A stretch of DNA of 39,202 nucleotides from Nocardia brevicatena NBRC 12119. GTDB lineage: Bacteria > Actinomycetota > Actinomycetes > Mycobacteriales > Mycobacteriaceae. Where the stretch lies: assembly GCF_000308495.1 (NCBI RefSeq), contig NZ_BAFU01000008.1, positions 1 through 39,202 on the forward strand. Direction: 5' to 3'. Under the pieces are notes generated by a model that was not told where the DNA came from, searched no databases, and saw nothing but the letters and a program-made list of their open reading frames with translations. The position numbers were made by a program, and so were the translations under genes. Positions 17,088-24,456 of this stretch are shown here, piece by piece (positions within the stretch are counted from its first letter, which is position 1; the number at the start of each line of letters is the position of its first letter).

Positions 17088-18437
17088 CGGGAAACGTAGC
17101 GCGCAAGCCCGGTTCTTCAGGGTCGGGACAGCGCATCAATGTCGGCCTGCGCCGAGCATGCAGGCTTTCTGCCGGTGGCTGTTGTTACGGTGCGCGCGTG
17201 CAACTGCGGTACAACTTCCGCGTCTACCCGACACCCGGTCAACAGATCTTGTTGGCGCGGGCGTTCGGGTGCGCGCGGGTGGTGTACAACGACAACCTGC
17301 GGGCCCGCGAACAAGCGCACACGGCCGGGGGTGAAACTGTCCGATACCGATATTCAACGGCGGGTGGTCACCGACGCCAAACGCATCCCACAACGGGCGT
17401 GGCTGTGCGAGGTGTCGAGCGTGGTATTGGTGCAGGCCTGCCGCGACGCGCGCACGGCGTACCGGAACTGGTTCGACTCCCTGGCCGGGAAACGCCGGGG
17501 CGCCAAGGTCGGCAAACCACGGTTTCGGTCGCGCAAGGATCACCGGCAGGCGATCCGGCTCACCCGCAACGGGTTCACGCTGCGCGGCAACGGGAAACTG
17601 TATGTGGCCAAGATCGGAGAGTTGAAGGTCGCCTGGTCACGAGAGTTGCCGGCGGTCCCGTCGTCGGTCACGGTGGTCAAGGATGCGGCGGGCCGGTATT
17701 TCGCCTCGTTCGTCGTCGAGGCCGATACCGCGCCGCTACCGGAAGTCTCCTGCGAGGTCGGGATCGATCTGGGCCTGGCGACGTTCGCGGTGTTGTCGAA
17801 CGGGACACGCATCGCCTCGCCGCGGTTCCTGCGGCGGGTCGAGCGCAAACTCCGCAAGGCCCAGCAGGAGTTGTCCCGCAAGGACAAGGGCAGTCGCAAC
17901 CGGGTCAAGGCCCGGTTGCGGGTGGCCCGGGCGCATGCGCGGGTGGCCGATGCCCGGCGGGATTGGGCGCATAAACAGTCCACGGTGATCACCCGCGAGA
18001 ACCAAGCGGTGTTCGTCGAGGACCTGTGTGTGACGGGCCTGGCCCGCACGAGGTTGGCGAAGTCGGTGCACGACGCCGGGTGGGGCCTGTTCATCCGGAT
18101 GTTGGAGGAGAAGGCCGCCCGGTACGGGCGGTATTTCGCCAAGGTCGATCGGTTCTTTCCCTCTTCACGGTTGTGTTCGGTGTGTGGGGTGATCGATGGG
18201 CCGAAACCGTTGTCGGTGCGGTCGTGGACGTGTGCGTGCGGTGTGGTGCACGACCGCGATCTCAATGCCGCGAAGAATATTCTCGTCGCCGGACGGGCGG
18301 AGAGGGTAAACGCCTGCGGAGGGGCTGTGAGTCTTTCCGCCTAGCGGGAAGCAGGCCCCGGTGAACCAGGAACCCACCGAGATGCCGCCCAGCGGCATGG
18401 CAGGAATCCCGGCCCTTCAGGGTCGGGAGGACGTCAA
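17088..18437 (+). mobile_element. IS200/IS605-family element, tnpB-only (IS1341-like)
   Basis: About 1,350 bp. The ends follow from SDR continuity: the left flank ends TTGAC (17083-17087) and the element's right end reads TCAA (18434-18437), resembling the left- and right-end tetra/pentanucleotides of IS200/IS605 elements. Both ends carry a 20-nt subterminal hairpin with the same TTCA loop and GGGTCGGG arm (17108-17127 and 18408-18427). There is no terminal inverted repeat and no target duplication, as expected for single-strand transposition. No tnpA is present, so movement would need a transposase in trans. An extra hairpin (ATGCCG/CGGCAT, 18382-18398) lies downstream of tnpB. Confidence 0.85.
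17198..18344 (+). pseudogene. tnpB: TnpB RNA-guided nuclease with one-base frameshift
   Basis: The protein begins at the GTG at 17198 (MQLRYNFRVYPTPGQ, FGCARVVYNDNLRAREQAHTAG) and then loses frame at a run of five G at 17327-17331. Removing one G restores GVKLSDTDIQRRVV and the rest of a standard TnpB to the stop at 18344. Catalytic parts are intact downstream: RuvC Asp in GIDLGLATF, Glu in FVEDLCV, final Asp in HDRDLNAAKN, and a zinc finger CSVCG…CACG. TnpB is an omega-RNA-guided endonuclease related to Cas12 that helps these elements persist at donor sites. A GTG at 17331 could make a protein lacking the first about 45 residues. A sequencing error in the homopolymer is possible. Confidence 0.85.
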
Positions 18438-18457
18438 CTTGATGGGCGTATCCCGCA
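18345..18457 (+). ncRNA. Predicted omega-RNA 3' scaffold and guide of the TnpB element
   Basis: In IS200/IS605 elements the omega-RNA comes from the 3' end of tnpB and the right end, and its guide is the flanking DNA just beyond the element. Here two stem-loops (18382-18398 and 18408-18427) lead to the TCAA end at 18437. The guide would start at 18438 with CTTGATGGGCGTATCC, which matches the SDR target strand directly after TTGAC in the reconstructed empty site. The 5' limit of the RNA is unknown and may lie inside tnpB. Prediction from layout only. Confidence 0.5.
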
Positions 18458-18600
18458 GTTCCTTCGCGTACATCACCGTGATCATGTTGAGCGCGGTCTT
18501 GGAGGTGGGATAGGGGATCGCGGTTAGTGGCCACAGCGGGAGCTCGGCCCACTGGACTTCGAATGCCAAGTGCTGCATATACCCGACACCGACCAACGCA
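18438..18600 (-). pseudogene. SDR gene, upstream fragment beyond the IS element
   Basis: The minus strand encodes LWPLTAIPYPTSKTALNMIT then VMYAKELRDTPIK, ending exactly at 18438. YPTSK is the catalytic Tyr-x3-Lys motif of an SDR, and the sequence continues in frame with the part at 17087. Further upstream (above about 18545) the frame stays open (VGYMQHLAFEVQWAELP) but no longer looks like an SDR. No Rossmann start (TGxxxGxG) or NNAG is found before the MFS terminator, so the 5' half was lost independently of the IS. The upper boundary given is approximate. Confidence 0.7.
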
Positions 18601-18674
18601 TGATCGTTTATTGCACACTCCCGGGGTCGCCGACTGCCGAGGTCTTCCAGGGGTTGGGCCCGATAACCGGCAAA

Positions 18675-18704
18675 CCGCCGCGACCGGTTCTGCGGTCGCG
18701 GCGG
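18675..18704. terminator. Terminator hairpin after the MFS gene
   Basis: CCGCCGCGACCG (18675-18686), loop GTTCTG, CGGTCGCGGCGG (18693-18704): a perfect 12-bp stem, 32 nt after the minus-strand MFS stop. On that strand it is followed by a short TTTG. Confidence 0.8.
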
Positions 18705-18736
18705 CTCGATGATTTCGGGAACGGGCGGTTTCGGCG

Positions 18737-19966
18737 TCAGTCACCGACGGTGATCGCGGTGGCCTCCTCCACACTGTGTGGGGCGGCGTGATGGTCGTCG
18801 ATATGGGCCAGGACGGTTCGGCCGAGCAGTAGGACCGCGACGCCGAGCGCGGTGCAGCCGGCGCCGACCCAGAAGGGGAGCGCGGCGTGGTGTTCACCGA
18901 GTTTGCCCGCCAGGTAGGGGGCGGCGGCGCCACCGGCGAAGCGGACGAAGCTGTAGGCTGCGGAGGCCGTCGAGCGTTCGACCGGCGCCGAGGTCATGAC
19001 CGCCTCGGTGATGAGCGTGTTGTTCACCCCGAGGAAGAGCCCGGCGATCACCACGCCGACGACCAGGACGGGCTTGTGTTCGGCGAACAGTCCCATCACC
19101 GCCAGGTCGGCGGCGAACAGTCCGACCGCGAGCGCGATCATCGGCACGGTGCCGAATCGGGCCTGCAGCCGCGGCGCCAGGAACACCGACGACAAGGCGA
19201 GCAGGACACCCCAACCGAAGAAGATGAAGCCGATGGCGTAGGTGCCCATATCCAGGGGGAACGGGGTGTAGGCGAGCAGGGTGAAGAAGCCGAAGTTGTA
19301 CAGCAGGGCGGTGATGCTCAGCACCAGCAGACCGCGGTGCCGCAACGCCCGGAAGGGCGCGGTGATCGAGGTCGGGTCGGACCGCCGCGCGTTGTCCGGC
19401 AGGAGGACGACAACCGAGATGAAGGCAACCGCCATCAGCACGGACACCCCGAAGAACGGCGCTCGCCAGCTGAGCCCGCCGAGCGCGCCGCCGAGCAGCG
19501 GTCCGGTGGCGATGCCGATCCCGAGGGCGGCTTCATACAGGATGATCGCACGGGCGACCCCGCCGCTGGCGGCGCCGACGATGGTGGCCAACGCGGTCGC
19601 GATGAACAGGGCGTTGCCGAGTCCCCAACCGGCCCGGAAACCGACGATCTGCCCGACCGTATCCGACGAACCGGCGGCCGCCGCGAAGGCGATGATGAGC
19701 GCCAGGCCGGCCAGCAGGGTCTTCTTCGCGCCGAACCGGCTGGACACCACGCCGGTGATCAGCATGGCGATGCCGGTGACCAGCAAGTAGCTGGTGAACA
19801 GCAGGGAGACCTGGGACGGCGAGGCGTGCAGTCGCTCCCCGATCGGTTTGAGGATCGGGTCGACCAGGCCGATGCCCATGAAGGCGATAACGCCGGCGAA
19901 GGCGACGGCCCAGACTGCCTTGGGTTGTCGGGTGGATGTGCTTGGTGCGCTGGTAATGGTGCTCAT
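18737..19966 (-). CDS. MFS transporter, drug-efflux type, 12 TM
   Basis: 409 residues with about 12 membrane helices. The first begins AVWAVAFAGVIAFMGIGLVDPIL; the loop between helices 2 and 3 is GVVSSRFGAKKTLLAGL, the signature loop of the major facilitator superfamily. VLYEAALG-type motif C of drug:H+ antiporters appears as ILYEAALGIGIATGPLLGGALGG. Hence it is probably a proton-driven exporter of a hydrophobic compound at the cytoplasmic membrane. The ATG at 19966 has GGAAAT upstream; a longer reading from 20044 has no SD. It is monocistronic, with a terminator behind it and an AT-rich promoter about 110 bp upstream. No regulator gene is adjacent. Confidence 0.88.
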   Translation of the reverse strand: MSTITSAPSTSTRQPKAVWAVAFAGVIAFMGIGLVDPILKPIGERLHASPSQVSLLFTSYLLVTGIAMLITGVVSSRFGAKKTLLAGLALIIAFAAAAGSSDTVGQIVGFRAGWGLGNALFIATALATIVGAASGGVARAIILYEAALGIGIATGPLLGGALGGLSWRAPFFGVSVLMAVAFISVVVLLPDNARRSDPTSITAPFRALRHRGLLVLSITALLYNFGFFTLLAYTPFPLDMGTYAIGFIFFGWGVLLALSSVFLAPRLQARFGTVPMIALAVGLFAADLAVMGLFAEHKPVLVVGVVIAGLFLGVNNTLITEAVMTSAPVERSTASAAYSFVRFAGGAAAPYLAGKLGEHHAALPFWVGAGCTALGVAVLLLGRTVLAHIDDHHAAPHSVEEATAITVGD

Positions 19967-20066
19967 CGGTAATTTCCGGTTTCGGGTCTGGTGATACTGA
20001 GCCGACCGAGATGCAGAGCGAGACGACGGTGGCAGGGCCTGCACCGATAACCGGCCGAAACGCCGC

Positions 20067-20095
20067 TAATATTATTGCATAGGATAACTAACTAA
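20067..20095. promoter_or_regulatory. AT-rich promoter block upstream of the MFS gene
   Basis: A 29-bp AT-rich stretch, unusual here, about 100 bp upstream of the MFS start. On the minus strand it reads TTAGTTAGTTATCC followed by TATGCAATAATATTAG, with TAATAT or TATTAG as possible -10 hexamers and a TTAG direct repeat. The 9-mer TATTGCATA (20073-20081) is shared with the ArsR-AHSA1 promoter. Confidence 0.4.
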
Positions 20096-20465
20096 ATGAC
20101 CGGGTGGATCGGTGACGCTTCTCACGCGATGGCCTTCGTTACGGTTGATGGGGCGTCCGAAAGCGGGGACGGCGGTATCCGCGGATTGCTCGGGCTGCCG
20201 GCAGCAGAGCCGGACTTGTTCCGGACACGAGAACACGAAACCCGGGTTCGTGCGGTACCCGTATCGGGACAGTGGTGGTACCGCTGACCGGGTGGGCTCC
20301 CAACCGGTCAGCGCCCTCGCGCTTGGGAACCGAGGTGCATGCGAGCCGGGGCCTTGAAGCGTCGAAGAGGGGCGTCGCCGTGGGCGCGTTCGCAAGATAC
20401 CGGCAATCAGCACCGGGCCGGTTCGGTGACGACCATGAGGCTTTCGGCTCTGGCCGCGTCCGGGC
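20096..20465. other. Intergenic region with one strong hairpin
   Basis: About 370 bp with no supported gene. Open frames on both strands lack starts or motifs. It contains the inverted repeat listed at 20283-20312. Confidence 0.45.
20283..20312. terminator. Hairpin downstream of the lipoprotein gene
   Basis: GCTGACCGG (20283-20291) pairs perfectly with CCGGTCAGC (20304-20312), and within the loop TGGG pairs with CCCA, giving a 13-bp stem with one mismatch. It lies about 150 nt past the minus-strand stop at 20466 and is the best terminator candidate for the lipoprotein operon; no T-run follows. Confidence 0.45.
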
Positions 20466-21035
20466 TCACCTGACGGGTTGGTTCCGGAGGTCTTCCTCCC
20501 GATAGCGGCAGCCGGTCAGTCCGCCGATGCGAGCGGCTTTGAGGGTGCCGATATCGATTTCGTTGCCATGGTCGGGGGAGTGGAGGATGGCTTGGTGGTT
20601 TCCGGGTTCGTCGATTCGGACGGTGAGGACGGTGATGCCGTGGGGTGCGGCCAGGTCGCGGGCGATGGTGAGGACCTTGGGCCATTCGGCGTCGCTGATC
20701 GGAACCGATGAGACAAGCGAGTCGGTGACCATCGAGACACCGTCGGTTTCGGAGTAGGGGCCTCGGCAGCCGAGCTTTCCTTGTGCGCGGCGCGTGTACT
20801 GGCGCCAGGTGAGTCCTGGTGCGACCGCTTCGGCGGCGTCGGCGATCTGTCGGATGAGTGCCATGAGCTGCGGTTCGGTTTCCTGGAGGGAGGGCAGTTT
20901 CCGCATTTGGGCTTCGGCGTGGGCGATTTCGTCGGGGGTCGGGGGGTGGCCCGGGTCGTCCAGGGCACTGCCACATCCGCTCAGCATCACCATGGGGAGC
21001 AGCGCCGCGAGTATTCGTACCGGTGTGGTGGCCAT
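20466..21035 (-). CDS. LppA-family lipoprotein
   Basis: 189 residues. Lipoprotein signal: a hydrophobic ILAALLPMVML followed by lipobox LSGC with C21 as the lipidation site. The mature part matches the mycobacterial LppA/LppB pattern: PTPDEIAHAEAQMRKLPSLQ, C-RGPYSETDGV, VPISDAEWPKVLTIARDLAAPHG, DEPGNHQAILHSPD and TGCRYREED. Function of the family is unknown; it is anchored on the outer face of the cytoplasmic membrane. Its ATG at 21035 follows the DUF1023 stop by 1 nt, so the two are translated from one message. Confidence 0.75.
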   Translation of the reverse strand: MATTPVRILAALLPMVMLSGCGSALDDPGHPPTPDEIAHAEAQMRKLPSLQETEPQLMALIRQIADAAEAVAPGLTWRQYTRRAQGKLGCRGPYSETDGVSMVTDSLVSSVPISDAEWPKVLTIARDLAAPHGITVLTVRIDEPGNHQAILHSPDHGNEIDIGTLKAARIGGLTGCRYREEDLRNQPVR

Positions 21036-21036
21036 A

Positions 21037-22728
21037 TCAGCGCACTGCCAGGTGTGGGAGTCCCGCGACGATTACCGCCATATTGTAGGCGGCGGTTCGG
21101 AGTTCGCCGTTCGCGCTCGGCCGCGGGTATTCGCTGTGGCCGTTGGAGTCTTCGCGGTGGATGCCGTCGGGGGTGGTGATCTCGGCGACCGAGAGTTGCT
21201 CGAGCTGTGTCTGTACCGGGTCCGGCCCGAGTGCACCGAAGTGGTCGACCAAAGAGATCGGGTCATCGGGTGCGCGCATGACATAACCGCGGCCCGGGGC
21301 CAGGCCCAGATCTTGTTCGTCGTCGGCGTTGATACCGGGAGAGCCATAGAAGACCGCATCGTCGACCGGCTGCCCGGGACCGGGATCCTGGAGTGCGAGC
21401 GCGGTTGTGTATGAGCCGTAGGAGTGTCCCAAGGCGGTGATATGCGGATCGGGTTTGGTGGAGGCCGCGTCCAGGCCGGCGAAGAAGCTCGCCAGCTTCG
21501 GGGCGCCCTCCTTCGCTCGTTCGGAACTCGCAGCCTCCAACCCGAGCTCCGGCGGAGGCTCGTACCCCAGCCAAGCGATCGAAGCCACCCGCTCTCCAGC
21601 GCGACCGTTCAGGTCGAGTTGTCGGTAACTTTCCTGCTGGAGAGCCATTGCTTCCTTGGTCATACCGCCCAGCGACTGCACGGTTGTCGAGACACCGGGC
21701 GTCGTGACCGAGATGTGATCGGCATTGTCCGGGTCGCCCACCGCGATCGCGGCCATCCCCTTCTCACCCGATTGCATATCCAGCAACAGTAGGCGCGCGC
21801 CGACATCCGGGTCGTTCGGATCGAGCGGATTCTCTTTCAAGATGTCCTCGATCGCGTCGAGATCCTTCAATTTGGCTTCGACGCGGGCGAGTTCGGCCCT
21901 GTCCGCGGCATCCGGGTCCGGGGCATTCGGGTACTTCGGTGGGCCGGCAGAGTCTTCGAGTTCCCCGCGCAGTCGGTCGCGTTCCTGGGTCAAACGTGTG
22001 CGTTCGTCGTCGATCAGGCCGACATTCGCCTCATGCCGCGCCATGGACGGTATGCCGTCCAGACTGCCGACCCATTCGGGGTGCTGCTCGATGACCTCAC
22101 GGCGCTGTCGATCATCCAGCGCCGCCCAGTACGCGTTGTTCTGCTCGGGTGTCCCCTTATCGGGAGGGGATAGAGCGGTAAGACCGCCTTGGGTCGCGCC
22201 GGTGGTGGATGCCGTGGCGATATCCGTCGCGCCCTTGTCGTCGATTTGACCGTCGGCGGCCTTGTTCAGGACCGCGGCGGCATCGGCGTTGATATCGTCG
22301 GCCTGCCGCATAACGGCTCGCGCCGCGTCGATCAGCTGTAGTCGCAATGGTTCCACCGCCGCCGCATCGGGCGCGTTCGGGGAATCGGCGATGGTGACGT
22401 GCCCGGTGTCCCACATTTCCAGACCGTTGTCGGCGGCGGTCCGCTCGATTGTGGCGAGTGTCGACTTCAGGTGTGTGACGGCTTCCCTGGTCTGCTTCGC
22501 CAGTTCCCGGACCGCGCCGAGCACCGCGGCTTCGTCGGTGAGCTGATCGGCGGTGACCGCGAACCTGCGACGCGCCGCGTCGGCGGCGTCACCGTTGAAG
22601 CCCGGGAGTCGACCGATATCGGCGAGTTGTTTGTGGACGTCCTCGACAGTGGTGATACGGCGGGATAGCGACGTCTCCAACATCTCCAAGGCGAGCTCGT
22701 TCCACCAGCGGATATCCGGTAACAACAT
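21037..22728 (-). CDS. DUF1023 alpha/beta-hydrolase with WXG100-like N-terminal helical region
   Basis: 563 residues. Residues 1-110 form a long alpha-helical, WXG100-like region (LEMLETSLSRRITTVEDVHKQL, DAADAARRRFAVTADQL). A charged coiled segment follows at about 190-300. The C-terminal half is the DUF1023 hydrolase: DVGARLLLLDMQSGEKGMAAIAVGD, the nucleophile elbow ALGHSYGSYTTALAL (catalytic Ser), YGSPGINADD, and a late His in DSNGHSEYP. DUF1023 proteins are found in mycolic-acid actinobacteria, often near type VII secretion genes; substrates are unknown. The ATG at 22728 sits behind GGGGGAGGG; a GTG at 22755 is an alternative start. It is followed by the LppA-type lipoprotein and is divergent from an EspC-like gene. 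Confidence 0.82.
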   Translation of the reverse strand: MLLPDIRWWNELALEMLETSLSRRITTVEDVHKQLADIGRLPGFNGDAADAARRRFAVTADQLTDEAAVLGAVRELAKQTREAVTHLKSTLATIERTAADNGLEMWDTGHVTIADSPNAPDAAAVEPLRLQLIDAARAVMRQADDINADAAAVLNKAADGQIDDKGATDIATASTTGATQGGLTALSPPDKGTPEQNNAYWAALDDRQRREVIEQHPEWVGSLDGIPSMARHEANVGLIDDERTRLTQERDRLRGELEDSAGPPKYPNAPDPDAADRAELARVEAKLKDLDAIEDILKENPLDPNDPDVGARLLLLDMQSGEKGMAAIAVGDPDNADHISVTTPGVSTTVQSLGGMTKEAMALQQESYRQLDLNGRAGERVASIAWLGYEPPPELGLEAASSERAKEGAPKLASFFAGLDAASTKPDPHITALGHSYGSYTTALALQDPGPGQPVDDAVFYGSPGINADDEQDLGLAPGRGYVMRAPDDPISLVDHFGALGPDPVQTQLEQLSVAEITTPDGIHREDSNGHSEYPRPSANGELRTAAYNMAVIVAGLPHLAVR

Positions 22729-22780
22729 CGATCCGGTCGCCCTCCCCCTGCGCACAGAATGCGTTCGTGAGTATGGTAAT

Positions 22781-22793
22781 AGCGATTATCGCT
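22781..22793. promoter_or_regulatory. Short palindrome in the divergent DUF1023/EspC-like promoter region
   Basis: AGCGATTATCGCT is a perfect 5-bp inverted repeat (AGCGA/TCGCT) around TTA, in an AT-rich 86-bp gap between divergent genes (22729-22814). The GATTATC centre faintly recalls metalloregulator boxes. It may be an operator for both genes or simply part of the promoter. Confidence 0.35.
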
Positions 22794-22814
22794 TTCGGAC
22801 CATAGGGGGTTTCG

Positions 22815-23141
22815 GTGGGTGACCCCGTTGCCGCCGATCCCGAACAGCTACGGGACGCTGCCGGTCGGCTCGACACGCTGTTCGATGAGGCGGGTACCGC
22901 GCTACGCGAGACCGATGAGGATATCGCCGATAGCCGTGAGGGTTGGAAAGCAGAGGCGTCGACCGCGTTCGGGCGGTTCGCCGGGTACCTCGACGAGCGC
23001 CGAGGGCTGCTGCAACAGAACCTCGCCGAGATGGCCGAATTACTGAAGACCACGGCGAATACCCTCGAGTCCCAGGACGGGGCTACGGCGAACGTGGTGC
23101 TCGGTCTGCCGAAGCCGGGGACATCCAGCCTCAATATTTAG
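22815..23141 (+). CDS. EspC-like (DUF2580) type VII secretion target
   Basis: 108 residues, WXG100-sized and largely helical. It starts VAADPEQLRDAAGRLDTLFDEA, with a turn EGWKAEASTAFGRFAGYLDERRG and a second helix LLQQNLAEMAELLKTTANTL, then a disordered tail (GLPKPGTSSLNI). The W-x-A turn and helix-turn-helix fit the EspC/T7SS target family, which are secreted or act as partners of secreted proteins through ESX systems. No ESX machinery is in the window. The GTG at 22815 follows AGGGGG. It is divergent from the DUF1023 hydrolase, which has a similar helical N-terminus, so the pair may act together. Confidence 0.78.
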   Translation: MGDPVAADPEQLRDAAGRLDTLFDEAGTALRETDEDIADSREGWKAEASTAFGRFAGYLDERRGLLQQNLAEMAELLKTTANTLESQDGATANVVLGLPKPGTSSLNI

Positions 23142-23178
23142 CTCGGACCGCTGGGCCTGATACGGCCAGGGGCCCGAG
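23142..23178. terminator. Imperfect hairpin between convergent genes
   Basis: CTCGG (23142-23146) pairs with CCGAG (23174-23178), and TGGGCC pairs imperfectly with GGCCA around a TGATAC loop. It directly follows the EspC-like stop and precedes the convergent fadE33-like gene. Confidence 0.45.
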
Positions 23179-23245
23179 TCGCGCGGTAGGTGTCGCCCGA
23201 AGCTCGCAACGGCGGGGCCTTCCGCGCCGCGCGGATTCCAGGAGG

Positions 23246-24298
23246 TTACGCGAGTTGCGCGGGGCGGCCGGGGGTACCGAAGAGGTGAGTGTCGCCGTGG
23301 GCGCGCTTGAAGTACAGGTGCGCGTCGTGTTCCCAGGTGATGGCTATACCGCCGTGCAACTGGATGGTTTCGGCGGCTACGGCGGAGAAGGTCTCGCGGC
23401 ATTGGCGAAGGGCCACCCAGACGTCCTCCGCGGCCGACGGGCTGTCCTCGGCCACGGCGAACGTGGCGACCAGGGACGCGGATTTGGCGGATTCGACCAG
23501 CACGTACATATCGGCCATCCGGTGTTTGAGGGCCTGGAAGCTGCCGATGGCACGACCGAACTGGACCCGGGATTTGGTGTATTCGACGGTCATCTCCAGG
23601 CAGTATTCGGCCGCACCCACCTGTTCGGCGGCGAGGGCCGCCCAGGCGATACGGCGCAGCCGCTCGATCACCGGCGCGGGGTCGGCGGTGCCGAGGCGTC
23701 GGGCCGGGGCGGCGGTGAAAGTGACCTCCGACAGGGCGCGTGTGGGGTCCATGGTCGCGACGCGGCGGCGTCGCACACCCGAGGCGTGTGGGTCGACCTC
23801 GTACAGACCGGTTTCGGTCACCACGATCAGGGTGTCGGCGACGGTGCCGCCGAGGACGTAGTGGGCGGTCCCGTCCACGGTGTCACCGGTGGCCCGGACG
23901 CCGAACTCATCCCAGCCCGTGGCGTCGGCCCAGCAGACGGCCAGGGTGCGGGTGCCCTCGGCCACACCCGGCAGCAGCCGCTCGCACGCCTCGGTATCCC
24001 CGGACAGCAGGACCACCTGGGTGCCGAGCACCGCGGAGCCGAGCATCGGGACATCGACCAGGGTCCGGCCGAGTTCGCCGACCACCAGCAGGGATTCGAC
24101 CAGTCCCGCGTCGAACCCGCCGTATTCCTCCGGGATCGCCAAGGCGGCGACCCCGACCTGCTCACACAGCTGCGCCCACAGGCGCGGGTCGTATCCCGGA
24201 TCGCCGGACATCGCCGCGCGCACACCCGACCGGGCGTCGCGTTTGGTCAGCAGTCCGCGAACCGCCGACACCAACTCCTGCTGTTCCTCGCTGATCAT
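23246..24298 (-). CDS. fadE33: Acyl-CoA dehydrogenase, FadE33/IpdE2-like
   Basis: 350 residues with the three-domain acyl-CoA dehydrogenase fold: ISEEQQELVSAVRGLL, LAIPEEYGGFDAGLVESLLV, RVQFGRAIGSFQALKHRMADM, ETIQLHGGIAITWEHDAHLYFKRA. The middle domain lacks the usual SEPxAGSD FAD-contact loop (it reads AVCWADATGWD), typical of the partner subunit in the alpha2beta2 steroid dehydrogenases. In M. tuberculosis FadE33 (IpdE2) pairs with FadE30 (IpdE1) to desaturate a C/D-ring CoA thioester. It is last in fadD3-ech-fadE31-fadE32-fadE33, with a 158-bp gap before it. The number follows gene order and may not be exact. Confidence 0.82.
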   Translation of the reverse strand: MISEEQQELVSAVRGLLTKRDARSGVRAAMSGDPGYDPRLWAQLCEQVGVAALAIPEEYGGFDAGLVESLLVVGELGRTLVDVPMLGSAVLGTQVVLLSGDTEACERLLPGVAEGTRTLAVCWADATGWDEFGVRATGDTVDGTAHYVLGGTVADTLIVVTETGLYEVDPHASGVRRRRVATMDPTRALSEVTFTAAPARRLGTADPAPVIERLRRIAWAALAAEQVGAAEYCLEMTVEYTKSRVQFGRAIGSFQALKHRMADMYVLVESAKSASLVATFAVAEDSPSAAEDVWVALRQCRETFSAVAAETIQLHGGIAITWEHDAHLYFKRAHGDTHLFGTPGRPAQLA

Positions 24299-24456
24299 TG
24301 TTTCTCCCGAAGATCACCCGATGAATGCACGGGGTCTGTCTTCACTCCTGCCCGGGCCATATGCGTGTCCCGGTGCATCCGTTCGGTTCTCGCCGTCGTC
24401 CGTCGGCTTCTTCCGGTGCGGTCGGCCCCGTGCTCGCCGTGACCGCAAGGCCGGTG

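Noticed and set aside
18887-19972. Plus-strand frame of 361 codons rich in Gly, Asp and Arg
   Set aside because: Antisense to the MFS transporter; low-complexity composition typical of shadow frames.
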